This document shows positions 1 to 11,819 of a stretch of 64,000 bases of DNA, one piece after another. How positions within the stretch are numbered: the first letter of the stretch is position 1; each line of letters opens with the position of its first letter. The stretch covers positions 3,534,001 to 3,598,000 of the forward strand of contig OY744465.1 of the NCBI GenBank assembly GCA_963556145.1, in the 5' to 3' direction. The notes below the pieces were generated by a model. It was not told the DNA's origin. It worked only from the letters and a program-made list of their open reading frames with translations, and did not search any database. Both the position numbers and the translations under genes were made by a program. The DNA comes from Hygrocybe punicea (taxonomy: Eukaryota; Basidiomycota; Agaricomycetes; Agaricales; Hygrophoraceae).

Positions 1-576
1 TCGAGTTTGTGAAATGGAGTCCCCTGGTGGGAGATTCGACAACATTCTTTACAGAATAATGGACGACTGAGACAGCTCAAGCAGCGAATGGGGCCACTTG
101 CTTCTTGCAGATATGACAGGTGGCAGGAATAGGAGGAGCTTCCATGCTCAACATCTCCCTCAGATATTCGTTGCGAAGTGGAATCCACTCCCTGAGGTAA
201 CAATTTTGGGTCTGCCAATAATTCAGAGTGACTACAAAGCAGGTAATGGAATAGCTGACATTGCCTTTCGCCGTCTTGCACTTTGGAGGTTGTCGTGTAC
301 CTGTTACGGATCGCTGTTCTTATGGTGGACTCCAGCAACAACAAACTAAACAAGGATGTTTCGAGAAAAGAAGTGAGTTCAAACAATGGTAAAGAGAAGG
401 GGAGAGTCTGGGTTTTTCTGGTAGCGGTCAGGGGAAGAGTAGCTAGACTAAACTTAAAGATTACTGACTACGAATGTCCGTGGTTATATACTAACAAACG
501 ACTTTAGGGCTGGCTTCTTCGTCATGCGTGGCTGCGAGGAGGACAAGCTCCGAGATGAACGGCGTCTTGGTTTACT
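1..576. other. No recognisable gene
   Basis: Only short frames without recognisable motifs occur on either strand here. Nothing in this stretch can be assigned. Confidence 0.5.
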
Positions 577-1089
577 TCATGGTCTACGCGTTTTGGGGTG
601 CCAACGTGGTGGCCAGTGGCTGCATTGCGGGTCTGGTGTCAGCAGACAACTGATCCAGTGGTTATGCTGTGCGGTGTTATTGAGTGCCTGTATGAGCGTG
701 TGTGACGTTGGTGACTTGTTGGCGGTGATCGGATGATGAGGGTAATCATATGGATTGGGATACCGTCGTCGATTGTCATCGATAATGTTCTGGACCCAGG
801 TTATGACATCGTTGTTGGAAGCAGAGTCAGAAACGGGGTTAGAAGTGGGGGTTAGATCAGGGTGAAAAGTAACAGTACCTGAGTCAGGAGGCACATCTGG
901 GGACATGCTTTGCTGATGGTTTGAATTGACAGGTGACTTTTTTGGACTGGATTTCTGTGGACCTTTGGGAAGCTCGCCTGCGACTGGTTTAGATACCCAT
1001 TTTGTGTGATTTTTCATCTTTTTCTCAACAAAGATGACTTCTTGAGCTGTTCTCTTCTTCCCATGTTTCTCTTTGGACAATTTGGGCAT
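577..1089 (-). CDS. Hypothetical basic, Ser/Pro-rich protein (possible N-terminal exon or remnant)
   Basis: An open frame of 170 codons starts with a true ATG at 1089. The N-terminus is Lys/Arg-rich (MPKLSKEKHGKKRT) and looks like a nuclear-localisation stretch. It is followed by a Ser/Pro-rich linker and an Asp/Asn/Arg segment (NIIDDNRRRYPNP). I recognise no domain. It lies downstream of, and on the same strand as, the TET/JBP-like gene. Fungal TET/JBP genes are known to travel with KDZ transposons, whose proteins often have basic low-complexity N-termini, so a KDZ-type remnant is possible but unproven. No transposase catalytic region is visible nearby. Confidence 0.35.
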   Translation of the reverse strand: MPKLSKEKHGKKRTAQEVIFVEKKMKNHTKWVSKPVAGELPKGPQKSSPKKSPVNSNHQQSMSPDVPPDSGTVTFHPDLTPTSNPVSDSASNNDVITWVQNIIDDNRRRYPNPYDYPHHPITANKSPTSHTLIQALNNTAQHNHWISCLLTPDPQCSHWPPRWHPKTRRP

Positions 1090-1137
1090 TGGTAGGTGGT
1101 GGTTGATGTTAAATTGGTTGATGTTTACAATTGGTTG

Positions 1138-1235
1138 ATGTTGATGTTACATGTGACACATGATGTGTGACATGTCACATCCGACGAGTCGGTGTGACAT
1201 GTCACATCATAGCTCTGAAACACATGTCACATGCT
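1138..1235. repeat. Nested CATGTGACA / TGACATGTCA palindromes
   Basis: Short palindromes of the type TGTGACATGTCACA recur three times in about 100 bp. Two of them flank a tiny loop (CCGACGAGTCGG), so the stretch can form a hairpin of about 20 bp per arm. Similar CACATGTG cores occur in the Helitron leaders elsewhere in the window. Function unknown. Confidence 0.6.
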
Positions 1236-1651
1236 CCCATTAACTCTTCTGCAGGTCTTATGGTTCGCAGCCATGCCTGACAATACTGACAACCACCTTG
1301 TTTTCTCATACTTGTGCAGATCAGTGTTACCCCGCCAGTATGGTCAACCAGAATACCAGTCCCCACCTGCACCAGTGTGCACCAACCTTTGAAATAACAT
1401 TATGGTATCCACCTTTAACCCCCTGGCATATACCAGGCACAGTGCTTTTACAGCATGCAAGCCTGAACTTGAGACAACCATAATCAGACCTCCCTTTCAG
1501 TGCCTAGATACGCAATTGAGATGCTCTCATTCCTGTTACTGCAACTCAAGATGGACAATCTGAACTATAACCTGCTGATAGGCTGATTGCAATGTTACAC
1601 AAGTAATATTTTGTAAGTTCAGGACAAGGATACATATTTTATGAATGATGT

Positions 1652-2955
1652 TTACACTGCTACATGTGCCAAGTTTTTAATACCCAATTCATGACATTTC
1701 ACCTCTGGAATGATGGTACAAAAATCTTTCTGCTCAGACCACCCTGACAATTCTACATTTAGATGCTCCAAGACTTTCTTCCTGAGGAAATGAGCATAGC
1801 AAACTCGATCCCCACCACTCCAGTCCATGACTTCGTGTCTGATGCTGTTGCCACATAGGAAGACGCCGGTTCCGGGCCTGTAATTGAGCTGCAGTCCAAG
1901 GTTGGGCATATCAAGAGTGCAATCATGATAGTCTCTGATACCCAGGAGGAAGTCATACCAAGGTGGCATACCATTCCCATCACGATGTGCCAATGTCCTC
2001 CGGTTGATGATAACCGCAATCCCAGTGAAATGGGATGTCCAGGATCCTGCAATGTTAGCCATCAGGTTGGCCGAACTAAGATTGTCCAAAGCTTCACTGC
2101 CGATTTGTTGCAGTGACGGATGAACCATAAAGAAGACCTGATTGATGAACAATTCTACGTCAGCTATTGAAGACATCCAATTTCCAGTACCCTGCTTAAG
2201 ATGGTTCGCAGAAGGATTCAAAGGGTCACTTGGTCTCTAAAATACGAATACTCATCACTTCCAGGCAGTAGATTCTGATACACAGAATCAGAACAAAAAT
2301 GTTTTCAGTTGACTTGCCAATTGACCTTCCCACATGTTTGTTTACGATGAATCTTTTTTGAGCTGATGACTTGTATGCTTTCACTGCCATTCAGCATAAC
2401 ATCCTAATTTGTCTCTACTATTGAATTAAACCTCCCAGATCATGACACGACTTACAGCTTGCTGGGCTGATATCAACCCTGGAAGATACCAGATTATTAT
2501 TTGTCCACACATGTCCACCACTGTTGCAGGCATATTCACCCTGCCGAGTTGGGGATTCACGAACTTGCACAGTAATTGGGCGATTGAGGCCAGGGTACCC
2601 AGGCCCTTTTTGACGTGGGTGGCGTAATCCTCAAGGTCCCACGGAATATAAACTTCAATGGAGACACAATTAGATTGGGCCAGTGGAATCCTCATGACTT
2701 ACTCAGATTCGGCAGAGCTTCTGTGACGATCCAGGCAGCTCTTAGGTCATCTAATTGTTCACCTGCACCCAACTGGGCGCAGGTGAGCAAAAGAAAATGT
2801 CGTTGCAATCTGCATGCATTACATTTAGATTGGATGCCAAAGGATAAATTTAATAAATACCTTTTGCACAGACTTTGTGAACCTCGCTTGCCAATGTGCC
2901 ACTGCGATTTTTGTGAGTTGTCGCGCTTTGAGCCCATAGGTTTTGAGGAGACCAT
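1652..2955 (-). CDS. TET/JBP-family 2OG-Fe(II) dioxygenase (basidiomycete type)
   Basis: The product resembles the fungal TET/JBP-like dioxygenases, which oxidise 5-methylcytosine or related DNA bases using Fe(II) and 2-oxoglutarate. Proposed exons are 2955-2703 (start uncertain; an acceptor near 2787 suggests further upstream exons), 2652-2456 and 2236-1652. The first intron is 50 nt (GTAAGT to GAAG with a CTAAT branch). The second, 2455-2237, may hide another exon because an alternative frame just before the last exon looks coding. In the last exon I see the family landmarks in order: SWTSHFTGIAVIINR, the metal-binding HxD motif in AHRDGNG, PWYDFL, a distal histidine in GNSIRHEV, and the 2-oxoglutarate arginine in GDRVCYAHF. 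No stop interrupts the three exons. In basidiomycetes this family is expanded and often linked to KDZ transposons; no KDZ transposase is identifiable beside it. Confidence 0.82.
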
Positions 2956-3338
2956 CTTGTATTGTGGCAAAAACGTCCTATACTACCCACACAACGATAC
3001 ATGTCACACAACGATACACGTCAATAGAAACAAACAATGCAATCTGCATGAGATCACATGTGAAGAACGTGGTCACATGCAAGCAAACAAGATCACATGC
3101 TGTGGTTGATTGCCATAAAAGGTAGGCATGTCATCTTTCGCGACCTGATCCTTATCAGCCATCATCAACCATCATCACTGGTATGTTTTGACATGAATCG
3201 CAACATGCAAAAAGACCTCAGTGAATGGTTGAAATTGGTTACAATTTCATAAGCTGATAAGTCTTCCATTCTGCATATGTCTTCTGCATTACTTACTTCC
3301 GCAATTTCTAGCTGCTTGCCAACAAGCCTGCTTTTACA

Positions 3339-3493
3339 GCACCATCATTGGGTACTGGGGGCTTCATTGGTGTCTGCCAGCATCCTGCATGGCACCATTT
3401 GGTACTGGGGGGCTTCATCGGTGTCTGCCGTCATCCTGTGTGGCACCATTGGGTACTGGGGGCTTCATCTGCATCTGCCAGCATCCTGCATGG
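3339..3493. repeat. Three-unit tandem repeat, about 51 bp period
   Basis: Three units of about 50-53 bp each contain GGTACTGGGGG, CTTCAT, GTCTGCC and ATCCTG in that order. They start near 3340, 3393 and 3444. This is a minisatellite; the frame across it is open but shows no known domain. Confidence 0.85.
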
Positions 3494-3601
3494 CAACATA
3501 GTGTGGCAGAGGTTGTAAAATTGTAAGTTATGCTTAAAACTCCTTTTCACCCTAAAAATTTAGCTTCAGATTGACTTTGATTGGCTCTTGCAGTCCCTTT
3601 C

Positions 3602-3868
3602 CTAGCCATTTCCCTCAAATTCAATGCCCAGCAGGGTGTGCTCGTAAGCAGCTCGAATTAGGGTGTGAATTTTCAACTTATCAGTTGCTTTGATCTTGTA
3701 GAGCCCCATTGTTTCAATTTTAGCTTTTGGGTTATCAGCTAAGCAAATTTCTTCTCTTTGCCATTTAAGTGGATGCTTATCATCGCATCTTTGTTTTGTC
3801 CAGAGAGCTTGAATTTGCTGTGAAGTAGGGGCCCCTACAATGCAGCAACATTCAGACTCTCTTCCAGG
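3602..3868 (-). pseudogene. Unidentified coding-like fragment
   Basis: An open frame of 88 codons without a usable start ends in TAG at 3604-3602. Its composition is protein-like, with segments such as LWTKQRCDDKHPLKW, ETMGLYKIKATDK and HTLIRAAYEHTLLG. I do not recognise the family. It could be an internal exon or transposon debris. It sits upstream of the TET/JBP-like gene on the same strand, separated by a minisatellite, so it may or may not belong to that gene. Confidence 0.35.
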
Positions 3869-5019
3869 TCATCTAAATTAATGACACCGAATCAAGATCA
3901 ATGGCAAACAGCTATTGGTTGGTTGGGGCGGGCCCGTGGTTGAGGACTTCTTTAATTTACTGTATTTTGGAAATAATAAATGAAATTATTTCAATTTGGT
4001 ATGATTATATAATCGTATAAGTCAAGCTTTAGAAAAATCACTGGATGAGGGGATTCCCAGCTCCCCAGTGCTTACATAAGTGATCGATCAATCAATCTTT
4101 ATACTAGTTCTAATGATTAGCATGTCTATTACACCACAAAAAAAAACTATCCACATGAACATGTGGATACATATTTGGAGGAAAAACAGATGAATAAAGC
4201 ATTTAAATGTTAGATACAGGTCCTAATTTGTTATATCTAAGTAGTTCTTAGCCTCTGGAAGAGAGACTATGGAAATATTGAGACTTACCTCAAGTATTCA
4301 AAATGCCCCTCCTTGCATGGTAAACATGCAAAGTGGTGACATGATATCCTTCTCTTGTGTAGAGCTGGACTGTTGTATGTAGCGGTTCAGTCTGATGCGT
4401 CCCACCATAATGCGCCGCACCACTATGAGCAAGTCAACAAGCACGAAAAAAAGTCATCAAGTCATGGTACACTACTGGATTTCTGCCCATTCAACCCTAG
4501 ACACGCCTCATCTCTGGCGGGCTGCAGTAGCCTGCACATTGCGGATGACCCTCCATTTAATGTGGGGTTTTTTGGAGTAAACTCTGGTATCGCGGAAATA
4601 TACATCGGGGTGTCTGGCCATAACAATTGTTTGGGTTAGGGTTCTAATGTCACGGCCGACTAATCAGCCATGACATGGTCACATAGCTGCTTGCCTGAGC
4701 ATGAAGTCCGCAAACACATAAATACAACAGAGAAAGTAGATAATCTGACTAGAAAAAATTGTTAGAAAAGATTCCTACGGGAAATAAATTCAGTTGCAGG
4801 CGAGATTCAGCGAATGAAGAATGACAATTGAAGTCCACGCCGTTGGAGACTGGAGAGGGTTTAAAATGTTGCCTAAAGATGAGAGGGTTGGAGATTGCAG
4901 GGTAGTATTATTTTGTAGCCATGGACCAGGGCTACAAAATAAGAGGAAACCCCTGGTTGTGCATCAAAAGTTGAGGACCGGGATCAGCTTTTCCTGGTCA
5001 ACCAGTTTTAGGCAATACT
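3869..5019. other. AT-rich intergenic DNA, no recognisable gene
   Basis: No motif-bearing frame was found. A 94-codon frame at 4355-4639 resembles nothing known. This is the left flank of the LINE; its end (5020-5030) is the LINE target site. Confidence 0.5.
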
Positions 5020-5099
5020 ATTGCAGGGTTTTGAACGTTTCTTGACTTCTTACGTGGTGGCACCCCCACTGGGACCCTGAAATAAGAGTCTCTTCCTAG

Positions 5100-7123
5100 A
5101 TGGCTTTAGGCCTAATTCCCATTACAATTCCAATACTATCTACTTCTGAGGACACGGAGGGGACATCAAACAGCGATACTGGCAGGGTAAGTACAAGAGC
5201 AATGAGCTCTCTCTAGCAAACAACGCTGCCCGGGGAAAATACCCAAGGAAGACAGAACAACAAGAAAACGACAAACTCAAAAGGAAAATCGGCTGATGCG
5301 AATCAGGAGCTGGCCAACGCAGATCAAGCCAGGGCCTATTTGGTGGATTTACAGGTAATAGAAGCAGAATCGGAGCCTTCACTAACTACTCTATTGGAGC
5401 TACTCAGACAAGCCGCGAAAGATACTAAAATTACGGAACACAAAAAACTGGCCAATCTTGTCCGCGCCTTAGCCCTTCTCATAAACAAACATGCAAGAGA
5501 GCTGGAGCTAGAATGAGGTCTTCAAGGCCATTCAGAAAAACTCACGCAACAGATAGACAATATGGGAGCCTATCTAGAAGTCGCGCTCGAGCCAACACTC
5601 AAAGACCTCACGAAATGCATAATAAAATCAATGGAATCCAACATCCCAGACACGGTTCGGAAAGCCATGGAAGACTTAGGCAAGGCAGCCGCAGTGTAGA
5701 GATTGATATCTCTCTGCATGTGTATTCTCTTATTTTCTATTGTTACAGTTCTTATCTTCTTTACAATCTCACTGCACCATTTCTTCACCACATTCCATTT
5801 ATAGATACTATACAGTACCTATATAGTGGCTTGTGTACATAGTTACAAATAAGAAGAGTTTTGGGTTTCTATCCCATTGACAGTACTCGCAAACACGAAT
5901 CCGTGCCTACCCAGGCCGCGTTCACCACAGCGGACATGAAGAATGACATAGCCGCAGCTGCAGGTAAAATTTCGGACACATCTAACAAACTAGAAAATAC
6001 AGCTAGCTCTTACAAGGAAGCGCTAAACAAACAGCTGCCAAACGCGGACACAGCCTCTCGTCTCGACCCTCAGGCCCAGGCAAGAGAAGCAATCAAAGCA
6101 AGACAAATCCTTATCGACACGGACAAACACGCAGAGGGAGGGGGAGATCTGTCAAAGATGAGCCTCACTGAAATTGTGGAGAAAGCTAAGACTATTTTGA
6201 GAGAGATCCAAGCCACACCGAATTCCAAGACACTGGGAGCAACAAAGCTGAAGAGCGAAGGAGTGCTTCTGGAGGCTAACTCAGACAAGACGGCAAGCTG
6301 GATCTCGAACAAAGTAAACAGCGAGAGGTTCCTCCCCCTTTTCTGCAGGAATGCGGAGATCAAGCATAGAATTTACACAACAATAGCTCACTTTGTACCA
6401 CTCTCCTTTTGCACAGAAGAGCCGAGGGACCTCTGGGAAATTGAAGACGTGAATGGGCTCCCAGAGAACACCATAACCAAGGCACAATGGGTAAAACCTC
6501 CAGGGAGACGCTCTCCAAATCAAATCCGCGGCCACGTCATACTGTCGTTTGTGACCCCAGAGGCAGCAAACATGGCTATATTGAAAGGTATACACATCTG
6601 TCATAAACGTATTAACGTCGCAAAATGTAAAAGAGAACCCACAAGATGCATGAAATGTCAAGGCTGGGACCACCACGGAGCCAGATGTAAGGCCAAGAAG
6701 GACACATGCGGTACGTGCGCTAAAGATCATTGCACAGCAGACTGCACACAGGAAGGTACAAAATTCTGCATGCCATGCCAGCAAGGCAGACATGCCAGTT
6801 GGGACAGAGCATGCCCCACAATCAAGAAAAAATGCGAGGAATTAAATGATCGGATAAGTGACAACACACTACAGTACTTCCCGACTAATGAACTATGGAC
6901 GCAATCTAGGGAGGAACACAACACCAACAGCAGCATTATGCCAAACCTGTCACAAGCCCCCTCCAATTTCGACACCCCCCACTTGTCCACCTTGGGTTAC
7001 ACGGGAGGCGGTTTGTGGCCCCTCAGCAGAGACCCAAGAAGCTTCCACAAACCATCAAACAATCATACTGCATCGGGTCTACGGCAAACTACGCTAGGCT
7101 TTGGGGGGGTTCAGAGGCAATGA
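5100..7123 (+). pseudogene. LINE ORF1 (gag-like, three CCHC-type zinc motifs), broken
   Basis: One reading frame runs from ATG 5100 with two internal stops (TAG 5214-5216 and TGA 5514-5516), then is cut by the solo LTR at 5695-5929. Deleting the LTR plus one 4-bp duplicate rejoins the frame exactly (GCC GCG GAC ATG). The N-terminal part is Ala/Gln/Lys-rich and probably helical. The C-terminal part carries CMKCQGWDHHGARC (C-x2-C-x4-H-x4-C), CGTCAKDHCTADC (C-x2-C-x3-H-x4-C) and CMPCQQGRHASWDRAC (C-x2-C-x4-H-x6-C). These are the RNA/nucleic-acid-binding knuckles of LINE ORF1 proteins that package element RNA. Stop at 7123; ORF2 starts 179 nt downstream. Confidence 0.9.
5695..5929 (+). mobile_element. 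Solo LTR (235 bp), copy A
   Basis: The sequence begins TGTAGAGATTG and ends TTCACCACA, so it has the TG...CA termini of an LTR. A copy of about 90% identity lies at 24740-24977 in an unrelated gene. Flanks are GCAG (5691-5694) and GCGG (5930-5933), a 4-bp target duplication with one change. Excision in silico repairs the ORF1 frame. No internal domain or second LTR is present, so it is a solo LTR. Orientation is arbitrary. Confidence 0.85.
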
Positions 7124-7301
7124 TGTGGCGTCCTCTTCCAACAGAACGCCACTCAGGCAGCCCACAAGGGAACAGCCAGCTGGAACCGGAGGCTGGCCCC
7201 TCACAAGATCGACCAAGGAGTTGGTTTGACGACAACCCGTTGCTACCACCATTTCTACGAGGGAACAAAGAGACAGTACCACAATCACAGCACCAAGTCC
7301 T

Positions 7302-10300
7302 ATGACAGGTAACCCGACACGCACAAATTTGAGGCTGAAAATTTTACAGATAAACTTAAACAAATCCCCTGCTGCGCAGTGGGAACTCATAAACACCAAC
7401 ACAATGACAGGATGGGATGTCGTATTACTGCAAGAACCCTATATAGACTCATATGGCAACACAAAAGCAATGCACAAATGGGAAGTATTATACCCAACCT
7501 GCAAAAACACACAACAGCAGGCCGTTAGGGCCGTAATTCTAGTAAACAATATACTGGGCAAGAATGCCTGGAAACAGCTAAGTGTTCCGGGTTCTAATGA
7601 CATGGTCGCTATGCAACTCAGCGGCCCCTTTGGACAGATATCTATACTCAATATATACAATGATTGCCATAACTCTGATGCAACGGACATTGCGGAAAGG
7701 TCCTCCAGGATGCTCTCCTTGGAGAGGGGCAATGCCAGACACTACATAATATGGGGCGGAGATTTTAACAGGCATCACCCCATGTGGGACGAAGAGCGTG
7801 ACGCGCACCTCTTCACAAACAAGGCCATCAAAGAAGCAGAGAGGCTGATTGAAATGACAGCGGACCTGGGCATGGAGATGATACTTCCAAAGGATATCCT
7901 GACGTTAGAAGCAATGAACACCAAGAATTGGACATGAATGGACAATGTATTCTGCTCAACAGGTCTCAGGGAATTTCTCACTGCGACATGGCCCCAGATG
8001 AACGACCAACATGGACGGATCACGTACCTATCAAAACCATTTTCAGGGTAGAAACAATCAAGCTGTTGCTGGAGCCCTCAAGAAACTTCCATGAAATCAG
8101 AAAGGACGTGCTCAGAGAAAGGCTTGCCGCTAACCTGATTGCCAATACCCATACCCACTCAAATCACTGACAAAGCTTCTTTCCAGCAGGCGGCGACTAA
8201 CCTAACTAAGGTACTACAAAAAACGATAGAAGACAAAGTCCCACTCTCCAAACCATGCCCACACTCAAAGAGATGGTAGAACCCAGACCTCGACACTCTT
8301 CGTCAAAACAAAAAAGAGCTGAGTTTGCAATCGTATAAATATAGAGCGCTACCCAATCACCCCTCACATGCAGCAATGAGAAACGCCAGAAACATACTAA
8401 GCCAAGAAATCCTCAAGGCCAAAGAGAAGCATTGGTGGAACTTCCTGGAGGAGGTAAATGGGAGCGAGCTCTGGACCGTCAACAAATACATCTCGAACCC
8501 AGGGGGAGATGGTAGTAGGGCAAGGATCCCAACGCTCTTTAAAGGCACTGGAAGGGAAGCTCGGTGTGTGGACACTAATCAACTTAAAAGCCGGCTACTA
8601 TCGGAAACCTTCTTTCCGCCCCCACCCCAGGAAACCTCAGTGCCGGATGATTTCGTTTACCCCTAACCGGTACCTTTCAACAGCGAGATCACGAAGGAAC
8701 AGACACAAAATTGCATCGAAAAGCTGAAACCGTACAAGGCCCCAGGGCCCGACGGTATCCCCAATATAATTCTCAAAGAATGTGCTGACCTTTTGCTGGA
8801 TCACATCCACAGAATCTTCAACACCATGATTAGCCTCAAAACTTACCACCCCCCTTGGCAAGAATCCATCACAGTGGTTCTTCCAAAGCTGGACCGACCG
8901 AGATACAACGTACCGAAGGCATGGCGGCCAGTTGTACTACTCAATACCATCCCAAAGATACTCTCTGCAATGCTAGCGGATAATATATCGCAGCTCACAG
9001 AGCAACACCAGCTTCTACCTGCCCATCACTTTGGAGGCAGACCTGGATGCATGACCATGGACTCCATGCAACTTCTAGTAAACAGAATAAAACACGCATG
9101 GCGAAACAAAAGAGTCGCCACCGTCCTCTTCCTGGACATAGAGGGAGCCTTCCCAAACGCCGTCCTGGCTCGGCTGTTGCACAACATGAAAAAAAGAAGG
9201 ATACCAGAGGCACTGGTACTCCTCACAGAGAGGATATTAGTAGGGAGAACAACACAGCTGAGATTTGACAATTTCTTATCAGAATTGATTGAGCTGAACA
9301 ACAGTATAGGACAGGGAGATCCAGTATCCATGATAATCTATCTCTATTACAATGCTGACTTAATAGAGGTGCCTAGATGCAAATCAGAACTCGCGCTCGC
9401 ATATGTGGACGACATAGCTCTTTATGCAGAGGCACAAAACTTCGAGGATGCACACATGCAAATCAAGGACATGATGACAAGGGAAGGGGGGGCTCAGGAT
9501 TGGTCCAAAGAACACAATTCAAGATTTGAGCTTAGCAAATTCGCGCTGATCAACTTCTCACAGAAAAAGGACATAGCTCGGCCTAGCTTAGATCTACAAG
9601 GCACAGTGATTGTACCGACAGCCTTCCACCATTTCTAGGTGTACTCTTCAACCAGGAATTACGTTGGAAGGAACATCACAAGAAGGTGATAGCAAACGCT
9701 ACAAAGTGGACACTGATGCTCTGCAAAATTTCTAGAACTAATGGAGGCCTGTCCGCAAAACTGCTAAAGTGACTCTACACTGCTGTGGCAATCCCAAAAA
9801 TGACCTACGCAGCCGACGTTTGGTACACCCCAATTTACACAGTCAAAGGCTCGAATAAGAAGAGAGGATCGGTGGGACTCACTAGGAGGCTGGAGAAGAT
9901 ACAGAGACTGGCAGCGGTGCCCATTTCAGGAGCACTAAGAAGTACTACTGCACGCAGGACTGCTACCAATGGAGCTAACACTACACAGAGCCTGCCATCG
10001 CGCTGCCATGAGAATGGCGACACTTCAAACCACACATCCCCTACATAAGCCAATTAGGACCTGTGCACGACACTTTGTGGCGAGACACAGATCACCTTTA
10101 CACGTCCTCACTCACATATACAAAATCAAGCCAGACAAAATAGAACCGATCGTGGCGAGGGCCGCTTGCGAGAATGAGTCCACCCCCTTTAGCTTTAGCG
10201 TTGACCCCACCAGGGATGATTCTATAAGGCACTGTGATGGAGACTGTTCAAACATCAAGATCTATACTGATGGCTCAAACATAGACAGAAGAGTGGGAGC

Positions 10301-11093
10301 CGCGGCAGTGCTCTACAGGAGGGGATGTCTAACGCCAAAAGTGTTACGCTACCACTTAGGATCAAATCAGAATCACACGACACTGGAGGCGGAAATAGTA
10401 GGACTGATGTTGGCGGTTAAACTGATCAAAAGAGAGAAGTCTCCCTCCTTCATTTCTATCTACGTAGACAGTCAAGCCACTATACTAACGGCGGTTACCC
10501 CCAGGTAGAAACCTAATCAGCACTTGATACTGGAGCTACGAAAACTCATATGGAGACTCAAGCGTAGACCAGGAGGACAAAGTATACGCATAAAAATCAA
10601 CTGGATTTCAGCACATAGTGAGGTGGAGAGAAATGAAAGGGCAGATAGGGAGGCAAAGAAAGCAGCCAAGGGTAAAAGTAGCAGGAAATCGGACTTACCC
10701 AAATATCTGCAGACACACTCTCTCCCAGTCAACACATCGGCAATCAAAGGTCACTACAAAAATTAGCTGTATGAAAGATGGGAGGAAATCTGGAGGAAAT
10801 CCCTGAGGCATGACAGGCTGAGCAGGATTGATCCTAGCCCGGGGATGAAGGAGTTTCAGAAAATACAAGATAAATTAAACAGATCTCAGCTTTGCCTGCT
10901 AACACAATTTCATACAGGGCATGTTCCGCTTAACCAGTACTTATTCAGAATACGCAACGCCAACTCAGATGCCTGCATGGAATGCGGAGAAGATACTGAG
11001 TCAATACACCACTTTATATTCGAATGTAGGGCGCACAACAACGCAAGGAGCAAACTCAGGGCAGCACTCAGCCGAGACACCATGTCAATGTGA
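7302..11093 (+). pseudogene. LINE ORF2: endonuclease, reverse transcriptase, RNase H, CCHC, broken
   Basis: The endonuclease begins at ATG 7302: LKILQINLNKS, LLQEPY and GGDFNRHHPMW are its metal and catalytic motifs, with the final TDHVPI after a frameshift near 7935. The reverse transcriptase follows: KAPGPDGIPN near 8735, LDIEGAFPNAV with the first catalytic Asp near 9140, GQGDPVS, and YVDD near 9405. RNase H starts with IYTDGSN near 10260, then TLEAEIVG and YVDSQA, and ends with WISAHSEVERNERAD near 10605. A terminal CMECGEDTESIHHFIFEC motif (10975-11030) is typical of this LINE group. The frame shifts or stops at about 7937, 8170, 8666, 9638, 10048 and 10508, so no functional polyprotein can be made from this copy. 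Confidence 0.93.
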
Positions 11094-11666
11094 TTCCTCC
11101 TGGCCACGGTGCCAGGGGCCATAAAATTCTTGGAATATACTAAAGATACAGGTCGATTCAATAGATAGCAAAACCGCTACCCCCGCCTCTTTTTCCTCTT
11201 TTATCCCCCCACACCCCCTTCCTCCCCTCCCCCATCTGCTATAAATTGGGAGCCCTGGCGCTTATTGACGCTTCAACCGGAAAGAGTACGAAAGCCCTGA
11301 CACTCTGACGTCTTTTAGACTATAGTAGATTCACACTTGTCCTGCGCCTCTCTCGTGCAAGCCAGCCCTCAGCTGAGCATTTGTTAGCACTAAACCTCAA
11401 CTCAGCACACTTCACGACAGTTGGGAGAGGCAGCTTCCTCATTCGATATATGCTGGCACCTAAAACGCCACAGGACGTGGTGGACCATTGGGGGGCATAT
11501 GCCCGTCAATGGGGCATTTGCAGCTGGAGGGACAAGACTAGGACAGGGTCCTATTTTTGATTAGTTTACTGTTTCTGCCTTGCATGTTAAGTCCGACATA
11601 GGGTACTCCCTAAGAGACTATAATATGGACAAAAAACAAAAAAAAACAAAAAAAAAAACAAAAAAA
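11094..11666 (+). other. LINE 3' UTR and A-rich tail
   Basis: Non-coding C-rich 3' region with a terminal A-rich tail from about 11630 to 11666 (AAAAAACAAAAA-type units). It is followed directly by the copy of the target site. Confidence 0.85.
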
Positions 11667-11819
11667 TTGCAGGGTTAGCTGAGACAAGATGCAAAGAGGT
11701 TTGCACATGGTAACACAGGATGGGTGAGGTTCCAAATTAAATAGCAAGGCTTTAGATTGGAGAAAAAGACGTGTTTATGGACAACAAGTGGAAAATTGGA
11801 TGATCAAATTGCCTAATTT

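Larger units (their letters stand above)
5031..11666 (+). mobile_element. Full-length Tad/I-type LINE retrotransposon with target duplication
   Basis: The element has a short 5' leader, an ORF1 gag-like gene with zinc knuckles, and an ORF2 with apurinic-type endonuclease, reverse transcriptase, RNase H and a terminal cysteine/histidine motif. It ends in an A-rich tail. The 11-bp sequence ATTGCAGGGTT occurs immediately before it (5020-5030) and after the tail (11666-11676, the first A being shared with the tail). That defines both ends and shows it is not 5' truncated. The RNase H domain points to the Tad1/I group. Both ORFs are broken, so this copy is dead. Confidence 0.95.

Noticed and set aside
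4355..4639. 94-residue frame as a gene
   Set aside because: No motif, no intron signals and the length expected by chance.
5695..5929. Introner-like element (GT near the start, CAG at the end)
   Set aside because: Splice phase fails in the LINE, the donor would be poor, and TG...CA ends with a 4-bp duplication explain it better.
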